Position numbers and translations under genes: made by a program. Shown in pieces: positions 17,704 through 26,232 of a stretch of 39,003 nt of DNA; within the stretch, counting starts at the first letter, position 1, and each line of letters opens with the position of its first letter. A model generated the notes under the pieces. The model saw only the letters and a program-made list of their open reading frames with translations, did no database searches and was not told the origin of the DNA. This stretch comes from Pseudogracilibacillus sp. (GTDB lineage Bacteria; Bacillota; Bacilli; Bacillales; Amphibacillaceae): positions 1 through 39,003 of the forward strand of contig JAPFCO010000133.1 of assembly GCA_026169505.1 (NCBI GenBank), read 5' to 3'.

Positions 17704-18357
17704 ATGGAATGTAAAGTGCAAGGTGTATATAAAAATATTAGATACAGTGTTTTAAGTGTTGGTGAGCAACGATATATTCTCGACATGGGTGGTTGGTCTT
17801 TTTGGAAGCTTTTATTTCCATTTGCTTACTGGATTTTTCCAAATACTGTTTATAAAATTGATGATCATAAATTAGTAGGAAGAATTACCTCCCCTGAAGT
17901 TAAATCAGATTCATCCAGTGGAGATGTTTTATTAGTAAGTGGCATTGGAATTACTTTGCCTAATCTATTATATCCTTTAGTAAAATATTTTGATATAGAA
18001 AGTACCCCGTATATAAATACTATTATTGTTGCTACGGTTTTATTCATTATAGTAGCCGTATTTTTTTATATAGATATAAGAAGTCAAAAAAGCTTGTTGA
18101 GAAAAATTGATCTTCATCAATATGAAAAGAAACAAATGTGTATTCGTCCATGTTCAATTAAACACTTTAGTTTTATTTTATTTAATTATTTTTTTTTCTT
18201 AGGGTTGACTATAGTAGGTTGGATGGCGTTCATTGATTTGTCGAATGGATTCATGCTTTTTTTTGGAGTCTTCTTCTTTTTTATTCTGATAATAATAGAT
18301 TATACAGTTTTTGGAACTAAAGCTAGATTGAAAGATTACAAAAAGCCGATAGAGTGA
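17704..18357 (+). CDS. DUF443-like multi-pass membrane protein, immunity candidate (copy B)
   Basis: Paralogue of copy A: 217 residues, the same cytoplasmic-looking N-terminal strand block (RYILDMGGWSFWKLLFPFAY) and about five membrane segments. It differs from A in the C-terminal half, where helices end in WMAFIDLSNGFMLFFGVFFF. GGAAGTGTG lies before ATG 17704. The gene is intact. Divergence from A suggests recognition of a different toxin variant. Role as immunity protein is inferred from position and family. Confidence 0.75.
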   Translation: MECKVQGVYKNIRYSVLSVGEQRYILDMGGWSFWKLLFPFAYWIFPNTVYKIDDHKLVGRITSPEVKSDSSSGDVLLVSGIGITLPNLLYPLVKYFDIESTPYINTIIVATVLFIIVAVFFYIDIRSQKSLLRKIDLHQYEKKQMCIRPCSIKHFSFILFNYFFFLGLTIVGWMAFIDLSNGFMLFFGVFFFFILIIIDYTVFGTKARLKDYKKPIE

Positions 18358-18379
18358 AAATTGAAAGTATGGTTGGCTA

Positions 18380-18840
18380 ATGGAATGTAAACTACAAGGT
18401 GTGTATAAAAATGTTAGGTATAGAATTATGATTATGGATGAAGAAAGTTATATTCTTGACATGGGACGACCCTTTTGGAAAATGTTTTTCCCTTTCTTTA
18501 CTGGATTCTACCGAACGTAGCTTACAGAGTGAATGATCCTACAATTATGGAAAAAACAAAAATACCAGAAATAAAGCAAGATAAAACAGCATGGGAAGGT
18601 GTAATAACCGGGGCTATCGGTGTGTTTTTAGCCAATCTATTACAGTCTTTAGTAAATTACTTTAACGTTGAAAGCAACCAACTTGTTAACCCTATAATCA
18701 TATTGATTGTTTTTTCACTTGTATTATCAGTATTTTTCTATATAAGCATAAAGAATATTTTCAAAGTAAGGACGAAGACTCACGATGTGTCAATTAGTAC
18801 AGTTTCCGCTAAAAAATCGAATATGTTTGCTGAAATTTAA
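18380..18840 (+). pseudogene. Broken DUF443-like membrane protein gene (copy C)
   Basis: Starts at ATG 18380 as MECKLQGVYKNVRYRIM and runs in frame to FWKMFFPF, then shifts to a stop after FTGFYRT. The missing continuation LYWILPNVAYRVND sits in the neighbouring frame from about 18497, as expected from a one-base deletion in the CCCTTTCTTTACTGG stretch. The second half keeps two membrane segments but ends early in a tail (KVRTKTHDVSISTVSAKK) unlike the other copies. It is therefore both frameshifted and probably truncated at the 3' end. Confidence 0.8.
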
Positions 18841-18920
18841 CCGAAAAATACTTAATTGCTGATCGGATATTCCAAAGAGAAGCTTAAATAATTGAGGATC
18901 TGGGAGTGTGAAATTTTCTG

Positions 18921-19497
18921 ATGAATTGTAAAGTGCAAGGAGTGTATATGAATCCTTGGTATAGAGTTCTAACTATTGAGGCGAAAAGATATATATTGGA
19001 TATGGGCGGCTGGTCTTTCTGGAAAACGTTATTCCCATTTGCTTACTGGTTTTCCCAAATACTGTTTATAAAATCGGTGATGACGAATTGATAGAAAAGA
19101 TAATCGTACCCGAAGTAAAATCGAAATCAACGGGTGGAATTGTTTTATTAGCAAGTGTTATTGGAATTGTTTTAGCTAATTTATTACGGCCATTAGTTAA
19201 TTATTTTGATATTGAGGGAACGCCGTTTGTCAATACTATTATAGTTGTGCTTGTGTTTGCGATTATATTAGCTGTGTTTATTTATATTAATGTTAGTAGT
19301 AAGAAAGATCTGTTACAAATGATTGAACTAAAACAATATACAAAGCAACGATTGTGGATTCGTCCACAGTCAGCTAAACATTTTAGTTTTATCTTATTTT
19401 CATATTTGTTTTTATTAGCGTTTATTATTTTTATTATTTATTAATCTTGCGGCTGTTGGGGTTGGAGATACTACTGTGAAGTTCAAAATGGGTAAAT
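18921..19497 (+). pseudogene. Broken DUF443-like membrane protein gene (copy A')
   Basis: Nearly identical to copy A. A base is missing in TACTGGTTTTCCC (copy A has TACTGGATTTTCCC), so the frame fails after FPFAYW; the rest resumes in another frame from about 19057. Near the 3' end about 90 nt present in copy A are gone, between two ATTTTTATT-type repeats, deleting most of the last two membrane segments. The final GVGDTTVKFKMGK tail is still readable as DNA before TAG 19497. Two independent lesions make an active product unlikely. Confidence 0.85.
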
Positions 19498-19555
19498 AGG
19501 CTGCGGTTGCTGATTTATTTAAACAACTAGTACGTATAGAAAGTGTGATCGTCTA

Positions 19556-20218
19556 ATGAACTGTAAAGTCCAAGCAGTATATAAAAACCTACGATATAGA
19601 GTTCTAAGTGTTGGCGAGGAACGATATATTCTCGATATGGGTGGTTGGTCTTTTTGGAAGCTTTTATTTCCTTTTGCTTATTGGATTTTTCCAAATACTG
19701 TTTATAAAATAGATGATCATGAATTAGTAGAGCAAATTACCTCTCCTGAAGTAAAATCAGATTCATCCGGTGTGGATATTTTATTAGTAAGTGGTATTGG
19801 GATAACTTTAACGAATCTATTGTATCCTTTAGTAAAGTATTTTGACATTGATAGTGCACCGTTTATAAATTCCATTATTGTAGCAATAATTTTTATAATT
19901 ATATTAGCCATGTTTTTTTATATCAATATCAGAAATCAAAAAAGCTTGTTGAAAAAGGTTGATCTTCATCAATGTGTAAAGAGGCAAGCATGGATTCGAC
20001 CATATTCAATTAAGGACTTTTTTATTACACTGTTCTATTATTTGTTATCTCTCGGACTAACTTTTATAAGTTGGGATATGTTTATTCAATTTGCGAATGG
20101 ATTCATACTTTTTGTAGGAATTTTTTTCTTTATAATATTGATATTAATTAGTTTTATGACATTTAAGGTCGGAGAAACCAAAGTCAACTATTTAAAAAAG
20201 AAGAAGGCAACAGGCTAA
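19556..20218 (+). CDS. DUF443-like multi-pass membrane protein, immunity candidate (copy B')
   Basis: Intact 220-residue paralogue of copy B with the same N-terminal block (RYILDMGGWSFWKLLFPFAY) and about five membrane segments. Differences from B cluster in the last helices (ISWDMFIQFANGFILFVG) and the tail KVGETKVNYLKKKK. Start ATG 19556 follows GAAAGTGTG in the duplicated spacer. With A and B it is one of three intact copies, so the cell would keep at least two immunity types even though A' and C are broken. Confidence 0.75.
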   Translation: MNCKVQAVYKNLRYRVLSVGEERYILDMGGWSFWKLLFPFAYWIFPNTVYKIDDHELVEQITSPEVKSDSSGVDILLVSGIGITLTNLLYPLVKYFDIDSAPFINSIIVAIIFIIILAMFFYINIRNQKSLLKKVDLHQCVKRQAWIRPYSIKDFFITLFYYLLSLGLTFISWDMFIQFANGFILFVGIFFFIILILISFMTFKVGETKVNYLKKKKATG

Positions 20219-20272
20219 AGTGTTTTTAATATGAAGTGTTTTTCAAATAAAAAATAGGAATGGAGAATCATC

Positions 20273-20584
20273 ATGTTACCAATTGGATCAATTGTCTATT
20301 TAAAAGAAGGAACGAGTAAATTAATGATTGTAAACAGAGGTCCAATGTTTCCATCAGAAGAAACTGATGGCCAAAATATCATGTTTGATTATACAGCGTG
20401 CATTTATCCTCAAGGGTTAGATCCTAATCAGGTGTTCTATTTTAATGAAGAAAATATAGATAAAGTACTTTTCGAGGGATTTCAGGATGAAGACGAAGAA
20501 CGTTTTCAAGAGGTGTATGATAACTGGATGGAAGAAAATAAAACAATGATTGAACAAGGAATTGTGGCAGGGGCGTTGAAATAA
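20273..20584 (+). CDS. DUF4176-family protein associated with type VII loci
   Basis: A 103-residue acidic protein opening MLPIGSIVYLKEGTSKLMIVNRG with a central DYTACIYPQGL segment and an EDEERFQEVYDNWMEE tail, the pattern of DUF4176. Genes of this family recur next to LXG toxins and their small partners in streptococci and bacilli; their function is not settled, with roles in effector handling or regulation suggested by location only. A GGAATGGAG site precedes ATG 20273. It is the last gene of locus 1, followed by a terminator. Confidence 0.7.
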   Translation: MLPIGSIVYLKEGTSKLMIVNRGPMFPSEETDGQNIMFDYTACIYPQGLDPNQVFYFNEENIDKVLFEGFQDEDEERFQEVYDNWMEENKTMIEQGIVAGALK

Positions 20585-20600
20585 TATAAAACTCAATTAC

Positions 20601-20640
20601 AAAATGAGCATATGAACAATATATGCTCATTTCGTTTGCC
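20601..20640 (+). terminator. Terminator after DUF4176 gene
   Basis: AAATGAGCATAT pairs with ATATGCTCATTT around GAACAAT, followed by the weak tail CGTTTGCC. The stem is a perfect 12 bp; the U-tract is poor. Confidence 0.65.
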
Positions 20641-20759
20641 TATTTACATATAATAATCTCATAAAATGAATGTAAAACTGTTGATGATGCTCAATAGTTT
20701 TTTTGTTTTCACAACTAATCGATGTATCTTATGCTCTTTATTTTGCAGGAGATGAAATA

Positions 20760-20792
20760 TTTACACAATAGTAAGCCTATTTAACGTATAAT
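20760..20792 (+). promoter_or_regulatory. Possible promoter of the LytTR-ABC operon
   Basis: A perfect TATAAT at 20787-20792 lies 25 nt before the LytTR ATG. The nearest -35-like TTTACA (20760-20765) is 21 nt away, too far for an unassisted SigA promoter, so activation, possibly by the LytTR protein itself, is conceivable. Confidence 0.35.
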
Positions 20793-20817
20793 AAAACCGT
20801 CGGAAGGGAGTTTTTTC

Positions 20818-21273
20818 ATGCGATGGGAATTAGATATAGATAGAAAGCATAAAGAAACAATGGTAACGATAGAAGCACCAGAAATGACCGAGCATATATC
20901 GAAATTAACAACATTTCTGAATCAAATCACGCATACGATATCGGTTAAGAGAGAAGAAGAACAAATTAATTTAAATTTATTCGAAATCATTTATATTGAA
21001 AATGTGGAAAGAATGACTTTTATTTATACAGAAACAGATCTGTATGAGGTGAATCAACCTTTATATGAATTAGAAGAGCATTTAAAGAGTTTTGAATTTA
21101 TTCGAATTAATAAACAAACATTGATTAATCCAAGGCATATAAAGTCTGTAAAGGCATTATTAAACAGTCGCTATGAATTATTAATGACAAGTGAAGAAAA
21201 GTTAATTGTTACTAGACATTATCGTAGAAAGTTCAAAGCGCTATTTACAGAAGGAGGGATATACGATGCGTAA
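20818..21273 (+). CDS. LytTR-family DNA-binding regulator
   Basis: A 151-residue transcription regulator with only a LytTR DNA-binding domain (about residues 50-148) and no response-regulator receiver domain. Visible LytTR features are NLFEIIYIENVERMTFIYTE, YELEEHLKSFEFIRINKQTLIN and the C-terminal VTRHYRRKFKALF. The CGGAAGGGAG site precedes ATG 20818. It overlaps the DUF3021 gene and heads an operon with an ABC exporter. Single-domain LytTR proteins with a DUF3021 membrane partner often control the adjacent transporter, and DUF3021 may inhibit the regulator. That regulatory link is inferred. Confidence 0.88.
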   Translation: MRWELDIDRKHKETMVTIEAPEMTEHISKLTTFLNQITHTISVKREEEQINLNLFEIIYIENVERMTFIYTETDLYEVNQPLYELEEHLKSFEFIRINKQTLINPRHIKSVKALLNSRYELLMTSEEKLIVTRHYRRKFKALFTEGGIYDA

Positions 21274-21682
21274 TTGGTTTGTATTATTTACGACAACATT
21301 TACGATTACGACATTAGTTCTGGCAGTTGCAATCTCGCTTCTACATTTGGAGGCATTTGACATTCGGCATGTGTTAATGCTTGCAATTATTAGTGCATTA
21401 ATATCATTGTTTATGTTTATGGATCTCCCTAGCAGACTTCAAATACAAAGTTTGTTTTTAACTGTATTACTAGATATAGCATTTATATTCACGATTGTAT
21501 TTGTAACGTCAGTGATCATCGGAATTCATTCCATACATCTAATCAATTTTATAATTACATTATCGTTAGTAATCATCATTTATATAATGATCACGCTCAT
21601 ATACTTATTTATTCTAACGAAGGAAGCAGAAGACATGAATAAAAAAATTATAGAATGGAGGAACAAATATGTTGAGCGTTAA
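21266..21682 (+). CDS. DUF3021-family membrane protein
   Basis: A 138-residue protein with four hydrophobic segments, matching the DUF3021 group. It is encoded directly after the LytTR regulator, where such proteins are thought to act as membrane-bound anti-activators or sensors. ATG 21266 follows AAGGAGGG with 7-nt spacing; an in-frame extension upstream runs inside the LytTR gene and is rejected. It overlaps the regulator by 8 nt and the ATPase gene by 14 nt, so expression of the three should be tightly coupled. Confidence 0.82.
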   Translation: MRNWFVLFTTTFTITTLVLAVAISLLHLEAFDIRHVLMLAIISALISLFMFMDLPSRLQIQSLFLTVLLDIAFIFTIVFVTSVIIGIHSIHLINFIITLSLVIIIYIMITLIYLFILTKEAEDMNKKIIEWRNKYVER

Positions 21683-22559
21683 GCATTTAAGTAAACGATT
21701 TGAACATATAGAAGCGGTGAAAGATGTTTCCTTTCATGTTCGTAAAGGTTCGACCTTTGCATTTTTAGGAACGAATGGAGCTGGGAAGTCGACGGTCATT
21801 CATATGATCATCGATTTACTAAAACCGGATGCAGGCAGAATCAAATTTACAGATGGTGTTTTACAAGAAATGACTGGTGTTGTTTTTCAATCCCATCGAT
21901 TAGATGAAGCGTTTACGATAGAAGAAAACTTAATGATGCGTGCTAAACTGTACGGATTAAGTAAAAAGAAAGCAAAAAAGAGCATCGAGGAATTATTAGA
22001 ATTGACTGACCTTGCAGATAAACGCAATCGTCTATATGGACAATGTTCAGGTGGGGAAAAGAGAAAGGCAGATATTGTTCGTGCACTTATTCATCATCCG
22101 CAGATGCTTATTTTGGATGAACCTACAACAGGTTTAGATGCAGGTTCACGTGAAGAGATTTGGTCGATGTTGCAACGGTTACAGTCAGAACAAGGGTTAA
22201 CTATTTTTCTGACCACTCATTACATTGAAGAGGCAGAACATGTCGATTATGTCATCTTAATGCATGAAGGAAAGATTGAAGTAGAAGGTACACCAGCTGA
22301 TTTAAGAAATCGCTATGCTAAAACAAAGCTAACACTACATACTAAAAATAGCGATGAGTTAAAAGAACTTCTACATCATCATCAATATGAGGTGGAAATT
22401 GAAAATAGTAAGGTGTACATACAAATCAATTCAAGTAAAGATGCTATTCCAATTTTACAATTAGTTGAGGAGTTAATAACAGATTTTACGATACGTGAAG
22501 CGAACTTGGAGCATGTGTTTTTGGAAATTACGGAACAAATAAAAAGTAAGGTGAGATAA
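21669..22559 (+). CDS. ABC-2 type exporter ATPase
   Basis: ATPase of a drug or peptide exporter, 296 residues. Motifs: Walker A GTNGAGKST, Q-loop GVVFQSHRLDEAFTIEEN, signature SGGEKRKADIVRAL, Walker B MLILDEPTTGLD and switch histidine in FLTTHYIEEAEH. The last ~80 residues form the C-terminal extension common in the DrrA/CcmA-like group. A GGAGG site lies before ATG 21669. It overlaps the permease by one base (ATAATG). The substrate is unknown; antimicrobial peptide or antibiotic efflux is the usual role for LytTR-linked systems. Confidence 0.9.
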   Translation: MLSVKHLSKRFEHIEAVKDVSFHVRKGSTFAFLGTNGAGKSTVIHMIIDLLKPDAGRIKFTDGVLQEMTGVVFQSHRLDEAFTIEENLMMRAKLYGLSKKKAKKSIEELLELTDLADKRNRLYGQCSGGEKRKADIVRALIHHPQMLILDEPTTGLDAGSREEIWSMLQRLQSEQGLTIFLTTHYIEEAEHVDYVILMHEGKIEVEGTPADLRNRYAKTKLTLHTKNSDELKELLHHHQYEVEIENSKVYIQINSSKDAIPILQLVEELITDFTIREANLEHVFLEITEQIKSKVR

Positions 22560-23407
22560 TGAGTACATTAATTAAACGTCATACGATACTGTTTCTAAAG
22601 GATAAAACGAGTGTGTTTTTCTCCCTGTTATCTGTTTTTATCATCATTGCACTTTATTTACTTTTTTTATCCGAAAATATCTCTAGTAACTTACCAGAAT
22701 TTGATGGTCGAGCGTCATTTGTTTTTTTATGGATGTTTGCTGGCATTATTGCTGTAACAACAGCAACGGCTGCACTTGGGGCTTTAGGTAAATTTATTGA
22801 AGATAAGGTCAGTAAGATAAAAGATGACTTTTTAATTACCAAAATCACTCAACAAACATTATCTTATTCTTATATTATTTACACTTTTGTCATCGGGTTG
22901 TTTTTTACCGTGCTGTTATTGTTGTTTGGCTATATTTATACATTCATGACCTTCGATAAAGCGTTCATTATTTCTTTACAACTTATCATAGTCGTGCTTT
23001 TGAGTACGTTAATGCACACATTACTTTTTTATTTGATTACTTCCAGTTTAAAAACAATGAGTGCATTTAGTGGACTCTCGACCATTGTAGGAACATTAAT
23101 TGGCTTTTTGGCAGGGATTTATATTCCAATTGGACTATTACCTGTTTATTTACAAAAGATAATTACACTTTTTCCGACAACCCAAGCGGTAGTTTTGTTG
23201 AAAAACATACTGATGGGAGATGTCCTTCATTCGATGGAAAGTATGTTGCCAAAAGAAGCATATGAGGAGATTGTTGTGATGTTAGGAGTGACGTTACAGT
23301 GGAATGAACAGATGTTATCTCCAACATTCTCATACATTTATTTAATTAGCTTTACGCTTATATTACTAGTAGGCGTGACAGTTAAAAACAGAAAACGTGC
23401 GAAATAA
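22559..23407 (+). CDS. ABC-2 type exporter permease
   Basis: Membrane half of the exporter: 282 residues, six hydrophobic segments, and a long first loop after the first span (about residues 36-55), as in ABC-2 permeases such as DrrB. It contains TATAALGALGKFIEDKVSKIKDDF and the late FLAGIYIPIGLLP segment with LFPTTQAVVLL, a typical ABC-2 conserved stretch. It is co-translated with the ATPase gene. No terminator is obvious in the 146 nt that follow. Confidence 0.88.
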   Translation: MSTLIKRHTILFLKDKTSVFFSLLSVFIIIALYLLFLSENISSNLPEFDGRASFVFLWMFAGIIAVTTATAALGALGKFIEDKVSKIKDDFLITKITQQTLSYSYIIYTFVIGLFFTVLLLLFGYIYTFMTFDKAFIISLQLIIVVLLSTLMHTLLFYLITSSLKTMSAFSGLSTIVGTLIGFLAGIYIPIGLLPVYLQKIITLFPTTQAVVLLKNILMGDVLHSMESMLPKEAYEEIVVMLGVTLQWNEQMLSPTFSYIYLISFTLILLVGVTVKNRKRAK

Positions 23408-23553
23408 TGAGGTTTGGAGCCTGATCCTATATCTTACAAATCATATTTATTACTAGCTGAATTTCAGGATTAAAAGATGAGGGCAAAGGGAACACTGTAA
23501 TTGTTAGGGTACAATTTTATGAATTGAAAATAATTTAAAAAGGATGAGATAAC

Positions 23554-24099
23554 ATGAAAAAGGTAGGAATTGTAGTTGGTAGCTTGCGGAAAGAATCTTA
23601 TTCTAAAAAAATTGCAAAAAACGTTGCCCCGTTATTTCCTGATGGCTATGAAACAGCGTTTGTCGAAATTGGTAACCTTCCATTATATAATGAAGAGTAT
23701 GATGGCAATGCTCCAGAGGAATATACGAGATTCCGCAATACAGTAAAGGAATTTGACGCGATTTTATTTGTAACTCCTGAATATAACCGTTCTGTGCCCG
23801 GTGTATTAAAGAATGCATTAGATGTAGGTTCACGGCCATATGGAGAAAGTGTGTGGGATGGCAAACCAGCTGCTATTATTAGCCAATCAATCAGTAATTT
23901 AAGTGGATTTGGGGCAAATCATCATTTGCGACAATCACTCACATTTCTAAATATGCCTGTAGTGCAACAACCAGAAGTCTATCTCGCAAATTCACCTGAG
24001 TTGGTGGACGAAAATGGAAAAATTAATAATGACGAAACCATTCAATTTTTACAATCATTTATTGATACATTTGTTGAGCTGATTAAAAGATATGAATAG
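23554..24099 (+). CDS. NADPH-dependent FMN reductase / azoreductase-like flavoprotein
   Basis: Cytoplasmic flavodoxin-fold oxidoreductase of 181 residues. It has the FMN-phosphate loop GSLRKESYSKKIA near the N-terminus, the LPLYNEEYD segment and the signature LFVTPEYNRSVPGVLKNALD, all typical of the NADPH-dependent FMN reductase family (YhdA, ChrR, NQO1-like). Likely reduces quinones, azo dyes or chromate while avoiding semiquinone radicals. A ribosome site AAAGGATGAG precedes ATG 23554. It stands alone and ends in a hairpin shared with the convergent menA gene. Confidence 0.9.
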   Translation: MKKVGIVVGSLRKESYSKKIAKNVAPLFPDGYETAFVEIGNLPLYNEEYDGNAPEEYTRFRNTVKEFDAILFVTPEYNRSVPGVLKNALDVGSRPYGESVWDGKPAAIISQSISNLSGFGANHHLRQSLTFLNMPVVQQPEVYLANSPELVDENGKINNDETIQFLQSFIDTFVELIKRYE

Positions 24100-24138
24100 T
24101 AAAATTTAGATCGGAATACTTGATATAACTTATTTAAT

Positions 24139-24191
24139 AAAAAACAAAGCATTCCTTCTGTCGGGAAACAGTTGGTATGCTTTGTTTTTTA
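24139..24191. terminator. Bidirectional terminator between FMN reductase gene and menA
   Basis: AAAAAACAAAGCAT (from 24139) pairs with ATGCTTTGTTTTTT (to 24190), with a T-run on each strand. It serves the plus-strand flavoprotein gene and, on the minus strand, starts at the menA stop codon. Confidence 0.88.
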
Positions 24192-25100
24192 AAATATATA
24201 ACTAATTAATAATCCCGAAGATAATAAGAATCCAAAAAATGTATTAGTTAGAGCGGTTGATTTCATCGCTACTCCCATATATTGCGGATTGGCATCGCCT
24301 TTTAGGAAGCCTTGAATTGCTAGAAATGGTTTTCTCACGGATAAAAATACAATTAATGCCCAAGGACTGATAGATCCTGTTACAACTAGAAAGACAATCC
24401 AAACATACGATATGATAAATGCAATTGCTAGGACAATAATTCCCTTGTGATAACCTAAGAGAATTGCCAATGTTTTCCGTCCACCTTTAATATCTTCTTC
24501 GATATCACGAATGTTATTGGACATGTTAATTGCTCCAACTAGAATCGCAATTGGAATAGAAATGAAGATGCTTTCCATTGTAATCGTATTTGTTTGAATA
24601 AAGAAAGAAATTAATACGAAACCTGCCCCCATTAATAACCCGGCGAACAATTCACCTAAAGGAGTATAGGCGATAGGCATCGGTCCGCCTGTATAAAAGT
24701 AGCCAACAGCCATTCCAAATAGACCTATTACGACTAGCCACCAACTACTATTCAAACAAATATAAACACCAATAATACCAGCTATCACATATAACAAATA
24801 TGCTACAGTTAGTACATTCTTCGGTTTTAAACCATGTCGGACAATACCGCCACCAATACCAGTCGATTCAGCCGTATCTAATCCACGTTTAAAATCATAA
24901 TATTCATTAAATAAGTTCGTCGCAATTTGCAAAGCTAAACACGCAAGCATCATAGCAATAAATAAAAGCCAATCAATATTTGTTTCGTACATTGCAATGA
25001 CTGTACCTAAAATGACTGGAGAAAATGTAGCTGTTAGTGTATGTGGGCGTGTCATTTGCCACATGAGCTTTGCAGGACTTAATTCACTTGTATGTTCCAT
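24189..25100 (-). CDS. menA: 1,4-dihydroxy-2-naphthoate polyprenyltransferase MenA
   Basis: Membrane prenyltransferase that attaches the isoprenoid tail to 1,4-dihydroxy-2-naphthoate to give demethylmenaquinone. The 303-residue protein (from the ATG at 25100) has about nine spans and the two UbiA-family aspartate-rich motifs: NLFNEYYDFKRGLD near residue 65 and NNIRDIEEDIKGGRKTLAIL near residue 195. WQMTRPHTLTATFSPVILG at the N-terminus is typical of Bacillus MenA. The start is uncertain: the frame is open to 25157 and the nearest AGGAG lies about 14 nt before 25100. Stop codon abuts the shared terminator. Confidence 0.9.
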   Translation of the reverse strand: MEHTSELSPAKLMWQMTRPHTLTATFSPVILGTVIAMYETNIDWLLFIAMMLACLALQIATNLFNEYYDFKRGLDTAESTGIGGGIVRHGLKPKNVLTVAYLLYVIAGIIGVYICLNSSWWLVVIGLFGMAVGYFYTGGPMPIAYTPLGELFAGLLMGAGFVLISFFIQTNTITMESIFISIPIAILVGAINMSNNIRDIEEDIKGGRKTLAILLGYHKGIIVLAIAFIISYVWIVFLVVTGSISPWALIVFLSVRKPFLAIQGFLKGDANPQYMGVAMKSTALTNTFFGFLLSSGLLISYIF

Positions 25101-25319
25101 AAAATAATACAACTCTCCTATTAACATAATAAAATAATACCAAATTAACATTATCACAAAAACGAGCAGAAGTTTACAATAATGTATTCATATAAATCGT
25201 TTGTTTCATTCTAAAAGGGGTTACTACATAGTTTTAATTTGTATTTACCGATCATGACAGGGACCTTGAACAGATTAGCCACCGTTAAATCGGGATTTTA
25301 TCAAGCGATGATATACGAT

Positions 25320-26054
25320 CTATTCAGAATCCTTCACGATTAACTTCGAATATCCATATAGTTTTATCATTTCCGGATAGTCTTGGTACGCCACTCTCCC
25401 TAAATCTGTTAGATCATAAATTCCTTTGTCAACACGCTTAAACCATTTGTAGTAATTATTATAGAGAATTCCATATGTCTGATCAGCTGTATTCAGCTTT
25501 CGTAGGGAGCTTGCTGACATTGGTCCTAAATGATCAAGATAAAATGCGATTTGAATACTTTTTTCCTTATATACAGTCATCGTTGTCACACGATTACTTC
25601 CTCCAATATTATGATTACTTCTTCTACCCTTTGCTTCTTTTATTAACTTATCCCGGCCTTTTTTACCTTGTTGAGCGCTTTTGTTACGATCAAACGGTCC
25701 TGGCTCATGTACAATATGAATGCTTGGTATTTTACCTTCAAAAGAAATTAAAATTAATCCTAATTCTAATCGTCGGACAAGATGCACCAAGTCACGCCAT
25801 TTACGTCTTCGCAAACTCATCTTTGGTCTTTGAATGGCTATATAAACATCTGGTGTATATCTTTGCCGTTTCGCGGCTTGCATAAGCAAAGTAATATTTA
25901 AGTTTAATTTTAGTTCAATAATGATGAGTGAATCGTTAGTAAATGCAACAACGTCACAATCATTCACTTCAGCTTGTACTGTATAACCTTGTGAGTGAAA
26001 GTAATGTTGAATTGGTTCATATAAATCTGTTTCATTAATTTTTTTGTTGCTCAT
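25320..26054 (-). CDS. DUF2161 protein with PD-(D/E)xK nuclease-like motif
   Basis: A 244-residue cytoplasmic protein of the DUF2161 family. Its N-terminal half shows a restriction-nuclease-like core: NDCDVVAF, then LIIIELKLNLN, the D...ExK arrangement that binds metal in PD-(D/E)xK enzymes, then PDVYIAIQRPKM. The middle is rich in Lys and Arg (GKKGRDKLIKEAKGRR). The C-terminal half looks like a winged helix (SASSLRKLNTADQTYGILYN, RVDKGIYDLTDLGR). Biological role unknown. ATG 26054 has AGGTTGGTGG upstream. It is divergent from bstA. Confidence 0.78.
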   Translation of the reverse strand: MSNKKINETDLYEPIQHYFHSQGYTVQAEVNDCDVVAFTNDSLIIIELKLNLNITLLMQAAKRQRYTPDVYIAIQRPKMSLRRRKWRDLVHLVRRLELGLILISFEGKIPSIHIVHEPGPFDRNKSAQQGKKGRDKLIKEAKGRRSNHNIGGSNRVTTMTVYKEKSIQIAFYLDHLGPMSASSLRKLNTADQTYGILYNNYYKWFKRVDKGIYDLTDLGRVAYQDYPEMIKLYGYSKLIVKDSE

Positions 26055-26232
26055 TGCCACCAACCTACTTTTTATATCTTATGATAATATGTACTCCATC
26101 ATTAATTGTAGTCATTAAATTTAGGTGTGTCCATGAAACGATACTAGTTCAAAGGGGTTTACAAGATCGAAGTGGATTAGTATATTATAGATTAACAACA
26201 AAATATATGTAATAGGGAAAAGGGGATTAAAA

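Larger units (their letters stand above)
16993..20218 (+). repeat. Duplicated A-B pair within a five-copy DUF443-like array
   Basis: The array runs A (16993), B (17704), C (18380, broken), A' (18921, broken), B' (19556). A and A' are nearly identical over most of their length, and B and B' are closely similar. The short spacer after A (with GGCTGCAGTTGCTGATT and GTGTGATCGTCTAATG) is repeated after A'. So a unit of about 1.3 kb containing A, spacer and B was duplicated as a block rather than gene by gene. Confidence 0.85.

Noticed and set aside
16993-20218. CRISPR-like or short tandem repeat array
   Set aside because: The repeats are whole membrane-protein genes of about 650 nt, not short spaced repeats.
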